From contig NZ_LT732529.1 in NCBI RefSeq assembly GCF_900156865.1, forward strand, positions 761,056-825,055: a stretch of 64,000 nucleotides of DNA, read 5' to 3'. This stretch comes from Litchfieldia sinesaloumensis (GTDB taxonomy: Bacteria; Bacillota; Bacilli; Bacillales; Bacillaceae_L). The notes under the pieces are model-generated. The model saw only the letters and a program-made list of their open reading frames with translations, did no database searches and had not been told where the DNA came from. Below are positions 42,825 to 54,918 of this stretch, piece by piece (position 1 is the stretch's first letter; the number at the start of each line of letters is the position of its first letter). The position numbers and the translations under genes are program-made.

Positions 42825-44645
42825 ATGTCAACGGAAAAAGAAAAACAAGATGTGAAACATCGGTTTCACTACTCAACGGATCAGGCAATCGAAAAACCAT
42901 TTAACTGGAAGCAAATGGCGCGTTTATTAGGGTATATGAAGCCATACTCTAAGAATCTATTGCCACTTTCTATAATTATGGTTTTACTTACTACAGCGGT
43001 TCGATTAATAGCACCGATATTAATTGGGAAGTATGCAATTGACCATGCGATTGCTAATAAAGATACAAATTTATTAATTATATTAGTTGCAACCATTGCC
43101 GGTCTTTACGCAGTAAACTACGTGGCGAATATATTTAGAATAAAGTGGACAAATATGCTTGGGCAAAATATCATTTATGACCTTCGAAAGCATTTATTCA
43201 CACATGTGCAAGGCTTGTCACATCGCTTTTTTGACAAGCGTTCAGCAGGATCAATATTGGTTCGAATCTTAAATGATGTAAACTCTCTTCAAGAGTTATT
43301 TACAAACGGGGTTATCAATCTATTAATGGATTTTGTTTTGTTATTTGGTGTCATATTTATTCTCTTTGCGTTAAGCCCAGAGTTAACGTTAGCAATCTTA
43401 ATTATTTTGCCACTTATGGTATTAATAACTACCAAACTCAGAAGAAAAATTCGGAGGTCTTGGCAAACCGTTCGAATCAAGCAGTCTATGCTTAATTCAC
43501 ATTTGAACGAGAGTATTCAAGGAATACGTGTTACACAGGCATTTACACAGGAAAAAGAAAATATAGAGTTTTTTGATGGTGTGAACAATGAAAACTTTGA
43601 AAGCTGGAGAGATGCTACCCAAAAGAATGCAATGTTCCGTCCCTTTGTTGAAATGACAAATGCAGTTGGGACCGCTATTCTAATTTGGTTCGGAGCAACG
43701 CTTATCCAAGCTGATGGTTTAACAGTGGGTGTTTTTGTATCCTTCGCCTTTTATCTTGGTATGTTCTGGGAACCAATTTCAAGGTTAGGTCAAGTCTACA
43801 ATCAACTTCTCGTTGGTATGGCTTCTTCAGAACGTATTTTCGAATTCATTGATGAAAAACCAATTGTTGGTGAAAAAGAAAATGCAATTCAATTGACTGA
43901 TATGAAAGGGAAAATTGAATTTGATAAGGTAGAATTTGCGTATGATGAAACACGTAAAGCTCTAAAAGGTATTTCATTAACAATCAATGCTGGTCAAACA
44001 ATCGCCCTTGTTGGTCATACTGGATCTGGGAAAACGACAATCGCAAATTTAATAAGCCGGTTTTATGACGCTACGAGTGGTGAAGTTAAAATTGATGGTA
44101 TTAATATTAAAGAATTATCTCTTCAAAGTGTTCGTTCTCAAATAAGTGTTGTTCTTCAAGACACCTTTATCTTCTCTGGAACCATCAAAGATAATATTCG
44201 TTTTGGGCGTCCGGATGCGACCGATGAAGAGGTAATGGAGGCAGCTAAAGCGGTTGGAGCGCATCAATTTATTGAGAAGCTTGTAAATGGATATGATACA
44301 GAAGTAGAAGAGCGAGGTAATATTTTATCAGTTGGTGAACGTCAATTATTATCATTTGCGCGTGCACTTCTTGCAGATCCTAAGATATTAATTCTTGATG
44401 AGGCTACGGCTAGTATTGACACTGAAGCAGAAGTGAAAATCCAGCTTGCGCTAAAAAAATTATTAAAAGGTCGTACAGCGATTATCATTGCGCATAGACT
44501 TTCAACGATTCGTGAAGCTGATACTATATTTGTTTTAGATCATGGTGAAATCATTGAACAAGGGAACCATAATGAACTCATGCAACAGCAGGGAGAGTAT
44601 TTTGGCTTAGTTAAAGCGCAATTTAGAATGTTAGAAGCTATATAA
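42825..44645 (+). CDS. yknV: ABC exporter half-transporter YknV-like (degenerate signature)
   Basis: A 606-residue half-transporter with membrane domain (about 30-330) and ATPase domain (about 360-600). Walker A GHTGSGKTT, Walker B LILDEATASID with the catalytic Glu, but the signature reads NILSVGERQ instead of LSGGQ. Together with YknU this gives one complete and one degenerate ATP site, as in heterodimeric exporters. ATG 42825 is chosen over GTG 42816, which overlaps the ribosome site AGGTGAG. It starts 13 bp after yknU; same operon. Confidence 0.9.
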   Translation: MSTEKEKQDVKHRFHYSTDQAIEKPFNWKQMARLLGYMKPYSKNLLPLSIIMVLLTTAVRLIAPILIGKYAIDHAIANKDTNLLIILVATIAGLYAVNYVANIFRIKWTNMLGQNIIYDLRKHLFTHVQGLSHRFFDKRSAGSILVRILNDVNSLQELFTNGVINLLMDFVLLFGVIFILFALSPELTLAILIILPLMVLITTKLRRKIRRSWQTVRIKQSMLNSHLNESIQGIRVTQAFTQEKENIEFFDGVNNENFESWRDATQKNAMFRPFVEMTNAVGTAILIWFGATLIQADGLTVGVFVSFAFYLGMFWEPISRLGQVYNQLLVGMASSERIFEFIDEKPIVGEKENAIQLTDMKGKIEFDKVEFAYDETRKALKGISLTINAGQTIALVGHTGSGKTTIANLISRFYDATSGEVKIDGINIKELSLQSVRSQISVVLQDTFIFSGTIKDNIRFGRPDATDEEVMEAAKAVGAHQFIEKLVNGYDTEVEERGNILSVGERQLLSFARALLADPKILILDEATASIDTEAEVKIQLALKKLLKGRTAIIIAHRLSTIREADTIFVLDHGEIIEQGNHNELMQQQGEYFGLVKAQFRMLEAI

Positions 44646-44651
44646 GTATAA

Positions 44652-44690
44652 GAAGGAAGGACTCATGTGTAGTCCTTTCTTTGTTTTTGA
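44652..44690 (+). terminator. terminator of yknUV
   Basis: AAGGACT (44657-44663) pairs with AGTCCTT (44671-44677), followed by TCTTTGTTTTT. Confidence 0.75.
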
Positions 44691-44772
44691 AAGTTGAGAT
44701 GTTGAATCCAGTTTTCCTTGTGCCTTTCTTGTGCTACAATCAATGGTATCATCATATGGTGGGGGAATAGTA

Positions 44773-45438
44773 GTGAATAAAAAAGAATTTGCGGTAATTG
44801 GACTTGGGCGTTTCGGAGGAAGTATCTGCCGCGCTTTAAGCGAAGAAGGCATGGAAGTAATGGCAATGGACCTTGATGAAGATAAAGTAAATGAATTCTC
44901 GACGATTGCTTCTCATGCAGTTGTGGGTGACTCTACAGATGAATCTGTACTCAAAAGCCTTGGTATACGTAACTTTGACCTTGTTATTGTTGCAATTGGG
45001 GACAACCTTAAGGCAAGTATACTAACCACTATCATTCTAAAGGAACTAGGAGTTAAACAGATATGGGTTAAAGCACAAAACGATTATCACGAAAAAATAT
45101 TGAGCAAAATTGGAGCCGATCGTATTGTCCACCCGGAACGGGATATGGGTAAGCGTATTGCCCATAATATTATTTCAAATAATGTGTTAGATTATCTTGA
45201 ATTATCAGATGAGCATAGTATTATTGAGATCGTTGCTGGTCAGAAGATTGATGGTAAATCATTGATTGATTTAGATGTTCGTGCAAAATACGGGGTAACA
45301 ATTGTAGCAATGAAGCGTGGAAAAGATATTATGGTATCTCCACTAGCAACCGAGCAAATTCATAAAGGGGATATCCTCATAATTATCGGTGCTGATACTG
45401 ATATAAGTCGTTTCGAAAAGAACTTAATTGAGGAATAA
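44773..45438 (+). CDS. ktrC: potassium channel gating subunit KtrC
   Basis: A 221-residue cytosolic RCK protein that gates the potassium channel subunit KtrD. RCK_N domain with EFAVIGLGRFGGS (NAD/ATP binding) and a C-terminal RCK_C domain (about 135-221), known to bind c-di-AMP. Sequence matches B. subtilis KtrC (YkqB), same length. GTG 44773 is chosen because GGGGG lies seven bases upstream and the family begins at KKEFAVIG. No ktrD in the window. Monocistronic. Confidence 0.93.
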   Translation: MNKKEFAVIGLGRFGGSICRALSEEGMEVMAMDLDEDKVNEFSTIASHAVVGDSTDESVLKSLGIRNFDLVIVAIGDNLKASILTTIILKELGVKQIWVKAQNDYHEKILSKIGADRIVHPERDMGKRIAHNIISNNVLDYLELSDEHSIIEIVAGQKIDGKSLIDLDVRAKYGVTIVAMKRGKDIMVSPLATEQIHKGDILIIIGADTDISRFEKNLIEE

Positions 45439-45442
45439 ATTC

Positions 45443-45470
45443 AAAAACGTCCTAGTCTGGGCGTTTTTTC
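45443..45470 (+). terminator. terminator of ktrC
   Basis: AAAAACGTCC (45443-45452) pairs with GGGCGTTTTT (45459-45468) with one wobble pair, followed by T. Confidence 0.8.
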
Positions 45471-45473
45471 TGA

Positions 45474-45503
45474 TTTAAAAACCCACTGAGTAGTCTCAGT
45501 GGG
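45474..45503 (-). terminator. terminator of rnjA
   Basis: On the minus strand CCCACTGAG (45495-45503) pairs with CTCAGTGGG (45482-45490), followed by TTTTTAAA. Confidence 0.8.
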
Positions 45504-45531
45504 AATAAAATAAGATAAGGTTTAAAAAAAT

Positions 45532-47199
45532 TTATACTTCCATAATGATCGGTAAAATCATTGGGCGGCGTTTTGTTTTCTCGTATAGGAATGGTGCTAG
45601 CGTATCTGTAATTTCATTTTTTATTTCAGACCATTGTGTAGTACGGCGCTCCATTACTTTGCTTAGATGCTTTGTAATAAGGCTTTGTGCATCATTGATT
45701 AAATCCCCCGACTCTCTCATATAGACAAATCCACGAGAAATAAGATCTGGGCCTGCTGCAATCTTAAAGTCTTTCATATTAATACTAACAACAACAATGA
45801 CTAATCCTTCTTCAGAAAGAATCCGGCGGTCACGTAATACAATATTTCCAATATCACCTACACCGCTACCATCAATATAGACGTTTCCAGAAGGTATTTT
45901 TCCAGCAACAGATGCTTCATTATCGCTAAGAGCTAGCACTTCACCATTATCCATAATAAAACAATTTTCTTCAAACACTCCACAATCTACAGCTGATTTC
46001 GCATGCATCTTTTGCATACGGTATTCACCGTGAATTGGCATAAAATACTTTGGCTGCATGAGACGAAGCATTAATTTTTGCTCTTCCTGGCCACCGTGAC
46101 CTGAAGTATGGATATCACTAAGCGGTCCATGGATTACATCAGCTCCTGCACGATAGAGCATATTGATTATTCGGCTAACGCTCAGCGTATTCCCTGGAAT
46201 AGGAGATGATGAAAATACAACTGTATCTCCAGGAATAATTTGAATTTGTCGGTGTGTGCCATTTGCAATTCTTGAAAGGGCTGCCATAGGTTCACCTTGG
46301 CTACCTGTACAAAGAATAACGACTTTATTTGCTGGTAAACGATTAATTTGGTTCGCATCAACAAATGTATCTTTTGGACAACGAATATAACCTAAATCAT
46401 AGCCAATGTTTATTGCTGATTCCATGCTTCTACCGAAGACAGCAATTTTACGATCGTTCTGTACGGCAGCCTCAACTACTTGCTGTAAACGATGAATATT
46501 GGATGCAAAAGTAGCGAAAATGATTCGTCCATCAACTGTTCGGAATATATCATTAATGCTTTCTCCAACTCGTCTTTCGGACATCGTGAAGTGTGGAATC
46601 TCAGCATTTGTACTATCAGATAGTAAACAAAGAACCCCTTCCTTACCGATTTCCGCCATCTTTTGGAGGTTTGCTGGTTCCCCAACAGGTGTGAAGTCAA
46701 ACTTGAAATCCCCTGTATGTACAACTTGTCCAGGTGGTGTCTTTACAACAATTCCATAGGAATCTGGAATACTATGTGTTGTTCTGAAAAATGTAACTGA
46801 TGTTTTACGGAATTTTATGATGTCTTCTTCTTTAATTTCAATTAGCTTTGCTTGACGTAGTAGTCCGTGCTCTTCTAATTTGTTACGAATTAATCCTAAG
46901 GCAAGCTTTCCGCCATAAATCGGTACATTAATTTCACGAAGTAAATAAGGTATACCCCCAATGTGATCTTCGTGACCGTGCGTAATAAATAAACCCTTAA
47001 TCTTGTCCTCGTTTTTTACTAAATAGCTGTAATCAGGAATAACATAGTCAATTCCTAACAGCTCGTCCTCTGGGAACTTAATCCCAGCATCAATTAGGAT
47101 GATTTCATCCTGAAACTGTACGCCATACGTGTTTTTACCAATTTCTCCGAGTCCACCTAAGGCGAAAACAGCTGTTTGATCATTCTTAACAAATTTCAT
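45532..47199 (-). CDS. rnjA: ribonuclease J1
   Basis: A 555-residue RNase J with 5'-3' exo- and endonuclease activity in RNA turnover. MBL motif [20 protein letters not shown] and HTGDFKFDF, followed by the beta-CASP domain ([52 protein letters not shown]) and a C-terminal domain. Full length. rpoY lies 6 bp upstream in the same direction, an arrangement conserved in Bacillus and other Firmicutes. Confidence 0.97.
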   Translation of the reverse strand: MKFVKNDQTAVFALGGLGEIGKNTYGVQFQDEIILIDAGIKFPEDELLGIDYVIPDYSYLVKNEDKIKGLFITHGHEDHIGGIPYLLREINVPIYGGKLALGLIRNKLEEHGLLRQAKLIEIKEEDIIKFRKTSVTFFRTTHSIPDSYGIVVKTPPGQVVHTGDFKFDFTPVGEPANLQKMAEIGKEGVLCLLSDSTNAEIPHFTMSERRVGESINDIFRTVDGRIIFATFASNIHRLQQVVEAAVQNDRKIAVFGRSMESAINIGYDLGYIRCPKDTFVDANQINRLPANKVVILCTGSQGEPMAALSRIANGTHRQIQIIPGDTVVFSSSPIPGNTLSVSRIINMLYRAGADVIHGPLSDIHTSGHGGQEEQKLMLRLMQPKYFMPIHGEYRMQKMHAKSAVDCGVFEENCFIMDNGEVLALSDNEASVAGKIPSGNVYIDGSGVGDIGNIVLRDRRILSEEGLVIVVVSINMKDFKIAAGPDLISRGFVYMRESGDLINDAQSLITKHLSKVMERRTTQWSEIKNEITDTLAPFLYEKTKRRPMILPIIMEV

Positions 47200-47205
47200 A
47201 ATTCA

Positions 47206-47421
47206 TCAAATCTCCAATACTTTATAATCTTCATTTAAAATTTCATATTCAAGATAGGCGCCATCCACCTTTTGAATAAATTCAATGTTAATCTTCCGTT
47301 CCGATAATTTTTTGCGTACCTCAACTTGAGATTCTGCTTCAATATACATTGTTTTTGTATTTTCTCTTACTGGAACTTCATTAGCATTTTCTTGATAGTA
47401 CACTTTAAAAATCATTGCCAA
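47206..47421 (-). CDS. rpoY: RNA polymerase epsilon subunit
   Basis: A 71-residue protein of the RpoY (YkzG) family: [51 protein letters not shown]. It binds RNA polymerase in Firmicutes. The ATG at 47415-47417 (two codons downstream of the frame start at 47421) follows AAGGAGAGATTTGGCA and is the better start, making 70 residues or fewer; the outer limit is kept. Same operon as rnjA. Confidence 0.92.
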   Translation of the reverse strand: MAMIFKVYYQENANEVPVRENTKTMYIEAESQVEVRKKLSERKINIEFIQKVDGAYLEYEILNEDYKVLEI

Positions 47422-47663
47422 ATCTCTCCTTAATTTCCGAAAGTTAGAGTAACTTTTTCTATTATATAAAAATATAACATGATTTTCATGTTTTTTCTTT
47501 CTTTTCCTAAATAAATCTTATCTAAAGATATGACTAATAGGTAAAAAAGAGGAGGTTGCTTAGGGGCAGAGTTCGTGACGTTTTAATAAACTATCTCATG
47601 GCTGGAGAGCGATAACCGTACACCTAAAGGTTAATTATACCATTAATGATTATGATAGTACAT

Positions 47664-47702
47664 AGAGCCCTTAAAAGCTAAGGGCTCTAGTTTTCTTTTT
47701 AT
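47664..47702 (+). terminator. terminator with no known gene upstream (possible ncRNA)
   Basis: AGAGCCCTTA (47664-47673) pairs with TAAGGGCTCT (47679-47688), followed by AGTTTTCTTTTT. The plus-strand region before it (47422-47663) starts at the divergent rpoY and holds no convincing gene: only a 19-codon frame from TTG 47556 that touches an AGAGGAGG box. A short untranslated RNA is therefore possible. Nothing else is seen from 47422 to 47663. Confidence 0.6.
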
Positions 47703-47704
47703 TA

Positions 47705-47776
47705 TTAAGCAATCGATTTCCTTTTCAACAGATCCTGCCATTGTTTAGCTAACTTTTCACGTAACTTTTTTAGCAT
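47705..47776 (-). CDS. 23-residue amphipathic peptide (putative)
   Basis: ATG 47774-47776 has an AAGGAGATG box six bases upstream. The encoded peptide, MLKKLREKLAKQWQDLLKRK followed by SIA, is a basic amphipathic helix. Similar tiny peptides occur in Bacillus genomes but I cannot name one. It lies between rpoY and def, on the same strand, with its stop just next to the plus-strand terminator. Could be a small membrane-active or regulatory peptide, or chance. Confidence 0.45.
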   Translation of the reverse strand: MLKKLREKLAKQWQDLLKRKSIA

Positions 47777-47910
47777 GACTATCATCTCCTTTATTCTGAA
47801 GGTTTAAACTTATACGTCTGTAAAATTTGTCCTTATTATGTGGAGAAATGCGGTTCTTTATCATGGCAAATAATTGGAAGTGTAGGAGGAGTAAAGATGA
47901 TAAATTTTAT

Positions 47911-47954
47911 AAAAAAATAAAAAAGTATCGACGTGGAAGACACATCGATACTTT
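47911..47954 (-). terminator. terminator of def
   Basis: On the minus strand AAAGTATCGATGTG (47941-47954) pairs with the complement of 47922-47935 with one mismatch, followed by a long T-rich tract (47911-47921). Confidence 0.85.
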
Positions 47955-47977
47955 ATATAGCAAGTTATCAAAGTTAT

Positions 47978-48532
47978 TTAACGTTCAATAGCTACCGCAT
48001 TTGCTGGTTCTTCAAATGGATTCTCTTGATTAATATGGTCATAAAACATAATCCCATTCAAATGATCAATCTCATGTTGAAAACAGATAGCTGGTAAACC
48101 TTTAAGCTTGATAATTATTTCCTCTCCATCAAGTGTAGTACCTTTGACTTTAATTTTTGCATGACGAGGAACAATTCCTGGTACTGCCCGATCTACAGAT
48201 AAACAGCCCTCTCCACTAGTTAAATAACTCTTCTTTACTGAATGGCTAATGATTTTAGGATTAAATAATGCATAACTATAAAGTTCATCATTTTCATCTC
48301 TAAGGTGCACAGCTATCATGCGTTTTGACACATTGATTTGTGGCGCAGCAAGCCCAATCCCTGGTCTTAGACCAAATTTTTCAGCAATTTCGGGGTTCTG
48401 ACTGTTTTTAACGTACTCTAGTAGTTCTTCAAGTATTTTTCGATCTTCAGCAGAAGCTGGTAAGGGTATTTCTTCGGCAACTCTGCGTAAAGTTGGATGT
48501 CCTTCACGAATTATATCTTCCATTGTAATCAT
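47978..48532 (-). CDS. def: peptide deformylase
   Basis: A 184-residue metalloenzyme that removes the formyl group from new proteins. Motifs: GIGLAAPQI, EGCLSV and HEIDHLNG with the metal ligands. It matches DefB (YkrB) of B. subtilis in length. ATG 48530-48532 is chosen: AGGAAGTG precedes it and homologues begin MITMEDI; a longer frame to 48601 is unsupported. Single gene with its own terminator, between rnjA-rpoY and ykyA-pdh. Confidence 0.95.
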   Translation of the reverse strand: MITMEDIIREGHPTLRRVAEEIPLPASAEDRKILEELLEYVKNSQNPEIAEKFGLRPGIGLAAPQINVSKRMIAVHLRDENDELYSYALFNPKIISHSVKKSYLTSGEGCLSVDRAVPGIVPRHAKIKVKGTTLDGEEIIIKLKGLPAICFQHEIDHLNGIMFYDHINQENPFEEPANAVAIER

Positions 48533-48726
48533 ATTATTCACTTCCTGCTCTTGATGCTTTTGTAGCTTTATTTTAACAAGCTTTTGATACTTTGAAAACA
48601 TTAAAAGAAGGAGTTATGGCGTGTTCTAAAGAATAAATGTATTCATATATTTATATCGTCTAACCAAAAATATAATATGAAAACATATTAATATATAGTA
48701 TATTGGATGTAACTAAGGGGGAGCAG

Positions 48727-49401
48727 ATGGTGAAAAAAAATATAACGGTTAAATTTGTATTTATTTTAATTTGTATTAGTTTTCTCTTAACGGGGTGTAT
48801 GGGAGGTCCTTCACCAGAAGAACAAATATATGAGACTTTAGAAAAAGTAGTAACAATTGAGAAAGACTTTGAAGAACAACAAAGTCCATTAGTTGAACTC
48901 GAGAGAAAAGAAAAGGAACTTTACGATGAAATTCTAACCTTAGGTATGAAAGAATTTGATCAAATCGTTACGTTAGCTAATGATGCATTAGCAATTGTGG
49001 CCGATCGGGAGACAAGAATCAATAAGGAACAAGAGAGTATTAAAGCGTCTAATGAAGAATTTCAAAAGGTTGAGTCTTTCATTTCTGAAATAGAAGAAGG
49101 TAGCTTGAAAACTGAAGCGAATGATTTAGTGGCTACAATGAATCAACGGTACGATAGCTATGAAGAACTTTATACTTCATATAAAGAAGCCATCCAACAT
49201 GATAAAAAATTGTATGAAATGTTTCAAAATAAGGAACTAACTTTAGAAGAACTCGAACAACAAATTAATCTTATTAATGAGACGTATGAGAAAGTAGTTA
49301 CTGCAAACGACACTTTTAATAAGCTTACAGACGAATATAATAAAGCAAAGATTAAATTTTATGAAAATGCAGGGCTAGAAGTAGTCTTTAAAGAAGAATA
49401 A
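48727..49401 (+). CDS. ykyA: YkyA-family cell-wall-binding lipoprotein
   Basis: A 224-residue lipoprotein: signal peptide with lipobox LTGC (Cys near residue 24), then a long coiled-coil region (about 35-224) of Glu/Lys-rich heptads. It belongs to the YkyA family of putative cell-wall-binding lipoproteins, which precede the pdh operon in Bacillus. ATG 48727 or GTG 48730, behind AAGGGGGAGC. Role unknown. Confidence 0.88.
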   Translation: MVKKNITVKFVFILICISFLLTGCMGGPSPEEQIYETLEKVVTIEKDFEEQQSPLVELERKEKELYDEILTLGMKEFDQIVTLANDALAIVADRETRINKEQESIKASNEEFQKVESFISEIEEGSLKTEANDLVATMNQRYDSYEELYTSYKEAIQHDKKLYEMFQNKELTLEELEQQINLINETYEKVVTANDTFNKLTDEYNKAKIKFYENAGLEVVFKEE

Positions 49402-49416
49402 TAAAACAGAATCTTG

Positions 49417-49450
49417 AAAAGGACTATCAAAATGGTGATAGTCCTTTTCT
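49417..49450 (+). terminator. terminator of ykyA
   Basis: AAAAGGACTATC (49417-49428) pairs with GATAGTCCTTTT (49437-49448), then CT. It separates ykyA from pdhA. Confidence 0.88.
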
Positions 49451-51055
<1,605 letters not shown>

Positions 51056-51058
51056 GCC

Positions 51059-52036
51059 ATGGCGCAAATGACAATGATTCAAGCAATCACTGATGCGTTA
51101 CGCACAGAATTAAAAAATGACCCAAATGTCTTAGTTTTTGGAGAAGACGTTGGTGTTAACGGTGGTGTGTTCCGTGCTACTGAAGGTCTACAGGCTGAAT
51201 TCGGTGAAGATCGTGTTTTTGATACGCCGCTTGCTGAATCAGGTATTGGTGGACTTGCAGTTGGTTTAAGCTTAGAAGGCTATCGTCCAGTTCCAGAAAT
51301 TCAGTTCTTTGGGTTTGTATATGAGGTTATTGATTCCATTAGTGGTCAATTAGCTCGTATGCGTTATCGTTCAGGTGGTACTTATAGTGCTCCAGTAACA
51401 ATTCGTTCACCATTTGGTGGTGGTGTACATACACCAGAACTTCACGCTGATAGCTTAGAAGGACTAATGGCACAACAGCCGGGCCTTAAGGTTGTTATTC
51501 CTTCAACACCATATGATGCAAAAGGTTTGCTAATTTCGGCTATTCGTGACAATGATCCAGTTATTTTCCTAGAACATATGAAACTGTATCGTTCTTTCCG
51601 TCAAGAGGTACCTGAAGGAGAATATACAATTGAACTAGGAAAAGCAGAAGTGAAACGTGAAGGTACAGATCTTACTATGATATCTTATGGTGCGATGGTA
51701 CATGAATGTTTGAAAGCTGCAACAGAACTCGAAAAAGAGGGTATTTCTGCTGAGGTTATTGACTTACGCACAGTTAGCCCATTAGATATCCCAACAATTA
51801 TTGCTTCTGTTGAAAAAACAGGACGAGCTATCGTTGTTCAAGAGGCTCAAAAACAAGCAGGAATTGCTGCAAACGTTGTTGCGGAAATTAATGACCGTGC
51901 GATTTTAAGCCTAGATGCACCTGTATTACGTGTGGCAGCACCTGATACAGTATTCCCATTCTCACAAGCAGAATCAGTTTGGTTACCAAACTTCAAAGAT
52001 GTATTAGAGACTGCTAAGAAAGTATTGAACTTTTAA
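51059..52036 (+). CDS. pdhB: pyruvate dehydrogenase E1 beta subunit
   Basis: A 325-residue E1 beta subunit. [50 protein letters not shown] and the C-terminal transketolase domain ([13 protein letters not shown]). It completes the E1 active site. ATG 51059 lies 3 bp after pdhA, with AAGGAG about 12 bases upstream. Confidence 0.98.
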   Translation: MAQMTMIQAITDALRTELKNDPNVLVFGEDVGVNGGVFRATEGLQAEFGEDRVFDTPLAESGIGGLAVGLSLEGYRPVPEIQFFGFVYEVIDSISGQLARMRYRSGGTYSAPVTIRSPFGGGVHTPELHADSLEGLMAQQPGLKVVIPSTPYDAKGLLISAIRDNDPVIFLEHMKLYRSFRQEVPEGEYTIELGKAEVKREGTDLTMISYGAMVHECLKAATELEKEGISAEVIDLRTVSPLDIPTIIASVEKTGRAIVVQEAQKQAGIAANVVAEINDRAILSLDAPVLRVAAPDTVFPFSQAESVWLPNFKDVLETAKKVLNF

Positions 52037-52169
52037 TTAATAAAGTTTTTTTCACTAATTGATAAATATTAGCCTTTGGCGTATGAGCGATTAACTAGAA
52101 AAACAACATTGTAGAGCCGTACGTCAGGGCATATTCGACATGAAACTAACAATTTAGGAGGCGAATACC

Positions 52170-53468
52170 GTGGCATTTGAATTTAAGTTGCCAGATATCG
52201 GTGAAGGTATCCACGAAGGTGAAATCGTAAAATGGTTTGTTAAACCAGGCGATGAAGTAAATGAGGACGATGTTCTATGTGAAGTACAAAATGATAAGGC
52301 TGTAGTTGAAATTCCTTCTCCAGTTAAGGGGAAAGTATTAGAAGTACTAGTAGAAGAAGGAACAGTTGCTATTGTTGGTGACACACTTATTAAGTTTGAT
52401 GCTCCTGGTTATGAGGACATTCAGTTTAAAGGTGATGAATCACAAGAAGCTCCTAAGGCTGAAGAAAAGAAACAAGAATCAGAACAACCTGCTGCAGCTA
52501 GTGCAGAAACAACTGCAACTGAAGTGGATGAAAGTCGCCGTATAATTGCAATGCCATCTGTTCGTAAGTATGCACGTGAAAAAGGAATTGACATTAAAAA
52601 GGTTGCAGGTAGTGGCGATAATGGTAGAATAATGAAGTCGGATATTGATGCGTTTCTTTCTGGCGGTGCATCAGTGGCTCAAGAAGCGCCAACTAATGAA
52701 GCTACACAAGCAGCTAAACAAGAGGATGCAAAAGCTCCTGCAAAACAACCAATTCCTGCAGGTCAGTATCCTGAGACTCGTGAAAAGATGAGTGGAATTC
52801 GTAAAGCAATCGCGAAGGCTATGGTAAATTCAAAACATACTGCTCCGCACGTTACATTAATGGACGAGGTAGATGTAACAGAATTAGTTGCACACCGTAA
52901 GAAATTCAAAGCTGTTGCAGCGGATAAAGGTATTAAATTAACATACCTACCATATATAGTGAAGGCATTAACTGCTGCATTACGTGATTTCCCTGCATTA
53001 AATACATCTTTAGATGATGCAACAAACGAGATTGTTCATAAGCATTACTTCAATATTGGTATTGCTGCAGATACAGAAAAAGGTCTACTTGTTCCAGTCG
53101 TTAAAGATGCGGATCGTAAGTCTATTTTCTCTATCTCAAATGAAATCAATGAACTTGCAGGTAAGGCCCGTGACGGTAAGCTTGCTCCAGATGAAATGAA
53201 AGGTGCTTCATGCACAATTAGTAACATCGGTTCAGCTGGTGGACAATGGTTCACACCTGTAATTAATCATCCAGAGGTTGCTATCTTAGGAGTAGGACGT
53301 ATTGCAGAAAAGCCAGTTGTTAAAAATGGTGAAATTGTTGTTGCTCCTGTTCTTGCTCTATCATTAAGCTTCGATCACCGAATGATTGATGGTGCTACTG
53401 CACAAAACGCACTCAACCAAATTAAACGTTTATTAAATGATCCACAATTATTATTAATGGAGGCGTAA
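52170..53468 (+). CDS. pdhC: pyruvate dehydrogenase E2 (dihydrolipoyl acetyltransferase)
   Basis: A 432-residue E2 core. One lipoyl domain (1-80; lipoyl Lys in [10 protein letters not shown]), an Ala/Glu/Gln-rich linker, the E1/E3-binding domain (about 125-160, [18 protein letters not shown]), a second linker and the acyltransferase domain (about 210-432, active site [10 protein letters not shown]). Start GTG 52170 behind AGGAGG. The 133-bp gap to pdhB is larger than the other gaps in the operon and could hold an internal promoter or a processing site; no clear element is seen. Confidence 0.98.
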   Translation: MAFEFKLPDIGEGIHEGEIVKWFVKPGDEVNEDDVLCEVQNDKAVVEIPSPVKGKVLEVLVEEGTVAIVGDTLIKFDAPGYEDIQFKGDESQEAPKAEEKKQESEQPAAASAETTATEVDESRRIIAMPSVRKYAREKGIDIKKVAGSGDNGRIMKSDIDAFLSGGASVAQEAPTNEATQAAKQEDAKAPAKQPIPAGQYPETREKMSGIRKAIAKAMVNSKHTAPHVTLMDEVDVTELVAHRKKFKAVAADKGIKLTYLPYIVKALTAALRDFPALNTSLDDATNEIVHKHYFNIGIAADTEKGLLVPVVKDADRKSIFSISNEINELAGKARDGKLAPDEMKGASCTISNIGSAGGQWFTPVINHPEVAILGVGRIAEKPVVKNGEIVVAPVLALSLSFDHRMIDGATAQNALNQIKRLLNDPQLLLMEA

Positions 53469-53474
53469 TTCAAA

Positions 53475-54884
53475 ATGGTAGTAGGCGATTTTCCAATTGA
53501 AACAGATACTATAGTCATTGGCTCCGGCCCTGGTGGATATGTTGCAGCTATTCGTGCAGCACAACTTGGACAAAAGGTAACCATCGTTGAGAAAGCCACT
53601 GTTGGTGGTGTATGTCTTAACGTTGGGTGTATTCCTTCTAAGGCTCTTATTTCTGCAGGTCATCGTTACGAAACTGCGAAGAACTCTGAGTCAATGGGAA
53701 TTAAAGCTGAGAATGTAACACTTGATTTTTCAAAAGTTCAAGCATTCAAAGATGGTGTTGTTAAGAAATTAACAGGTGGAGTAGCAGGACTATTAAAAGG
53801 AAACAAAGTTGATTACGTTCAAGGGGAAGCATATTTCGTTGATGCAAACTCATTACGTGTTATGAATGAAGATTCAGCACAAACGTATACTTTTAAAAAT
53901 GCGATTATAGCTACTGGTTCTCGTCCAATTGAGATTCCATCATTTAAATATTCAAAACGTGTTCTTGATTCAACTGGTGCATTAGGGCTTCAGGAAGTAC
54001 CTGAAAAGATCGTTGTCATCGGTGGCGGTGTTATCGGAATTGAACTTGGCGGTGCTTATGCAAACTTTGGAACTCAAGTAACAATTCTTGAAGGTGCAGA
54101 TGACATTCTTCTTGGATTTGAAAAGCAAATGACTCAAATTGTTAAAAAGAACCTTAAGAAAAAAGGTGCTGAGATCATCACAAAAGCACTAGCGAAAGGC
54201 GTAGAAGAAACCGAAACTGGTGTAACTGTAAAATATGAAGTTAAAGGTGAAGAACAATCAATCGATGCAGATTATGTATTCGTTATGGTTGGTCGTCGTC
54301 CTAATACTGACGAACTTGGACTAGAGCTTGCAGGTGTTAAAATGAATGAAAGAGGCGTCATTGAAATTGACAAACAATGTCGTACAAGCGTAAGTAATAT
54401 CTACGCAATTGGTGATATTGTTCCTGGACCTCAATTAGCACATAAAGCTTCATACGAAGGAAAAATTGCTGCAGAAGCGATTGCTGGACATTCTTCAGAA
54501 ATCGATTATTTAGGTATTCCGGCTGTTGTTTTCTCTGAACCTGAACTTGCAACTGTTGGCTACACTGAGCAACAAGCAAAAGACGAAGGTATCGATTATA
54601 TTGCAGCTAAATTCCCATATGCAGCAAATGGTCGTGCACTAGCTTTAGAAGCAACTGACGGTTTTGTAAAACTTATTACACGAAAAGAAGATGGACTTCT
54701 AATTGGTGCTCAGGTAGCAGGTGAAAGTGCATCTGATATTATCTCTGAACTTGGTCTTGCAGTTGAAGCTGGAATGACTGCTGAGGATGTTGCAATGACG
54801 ATTCACGCACATCCAACTCTTGGTGAAATTACAATGGAAGCAGCAGAAGTTGCCTTAGGAACTCCAATCCACATTGTAAAATAA
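53475..54884 (+). CDS. pdhD: dihydrolipoamide dehydrogenase (E3)
   Basis: A 469-residue flavoprotein that reoxidises the lipoyl group with NAD+. FAD motif [15 protein letters not shown], redox disulfide [16 protein letters not shown] motif [14 protein letters not shown] and the C-terminal catalytic HAHPTLGE. Six bp after pdhC. Shared with other 2-oxoacid dehydrogenases. Confidence 0.98.
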   Translation: MVVGDFPIETDTIVIGSGPGGYVAAIRAAQLGQKVTIVEKATVGGVCLNVGCIPSKALISAGHRYETAKNSESMGIKAENVTLDFSKVQAFKDGVVKKLTGGVAGLLKGNKVDYVQGEAYFVDANSLRVMNEDSAQTYTFKNAIIATGSRPIEIPSFKYSKRVLDSTGALGLQEVPEKIVVIGGGVIGIELGGAYANFGTQVTILEGADDILLGFEKQMTQIVKKNLKKKGAEIITKALAKGVEETETGVTVKYEVKGEEQSIDADYVFVMVGRRPNTDELGLELAGVKMNERGVIEIDKQCRTSVSNIYAIGDIVPGPQLAHKASYEGKIAAEAIAGHSSEIDYLGIPAVVFSEPELATVGYTEQQAKDEGIDYIAAKFPYAANGRALALEATDGFVKLITRKEDGLLIGAQVAGESASDIISELGLAVEAGMTAEDVAMTIHAHPTLGEITMEAAEVALGTPIHIVK

Positions 54885-54890
54885 TAAAAA

Positions 54891-54918
54891 AAATCGCTCC
54901 GATTGGGGCGATTTTTTT
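54891..54918. terminator. terminator of the pdh operon
   Basis: AAATCGCTCC (54891-54900) pairs with GGGGCGATTT (54905-54914), followed by TTTT. A-rich on the other side, so it may also stop the minus gene. Confidence 0.88.

Noticed and set aside
47898-47921. 7-codon frame ATGATAAATTTTATAAAAAA behind AGGAGGAG
   Set aside because: The ribosome site is perfect but the peptide is only seven residues and lies over the T-tract of the def terminator; most likely coincidence.
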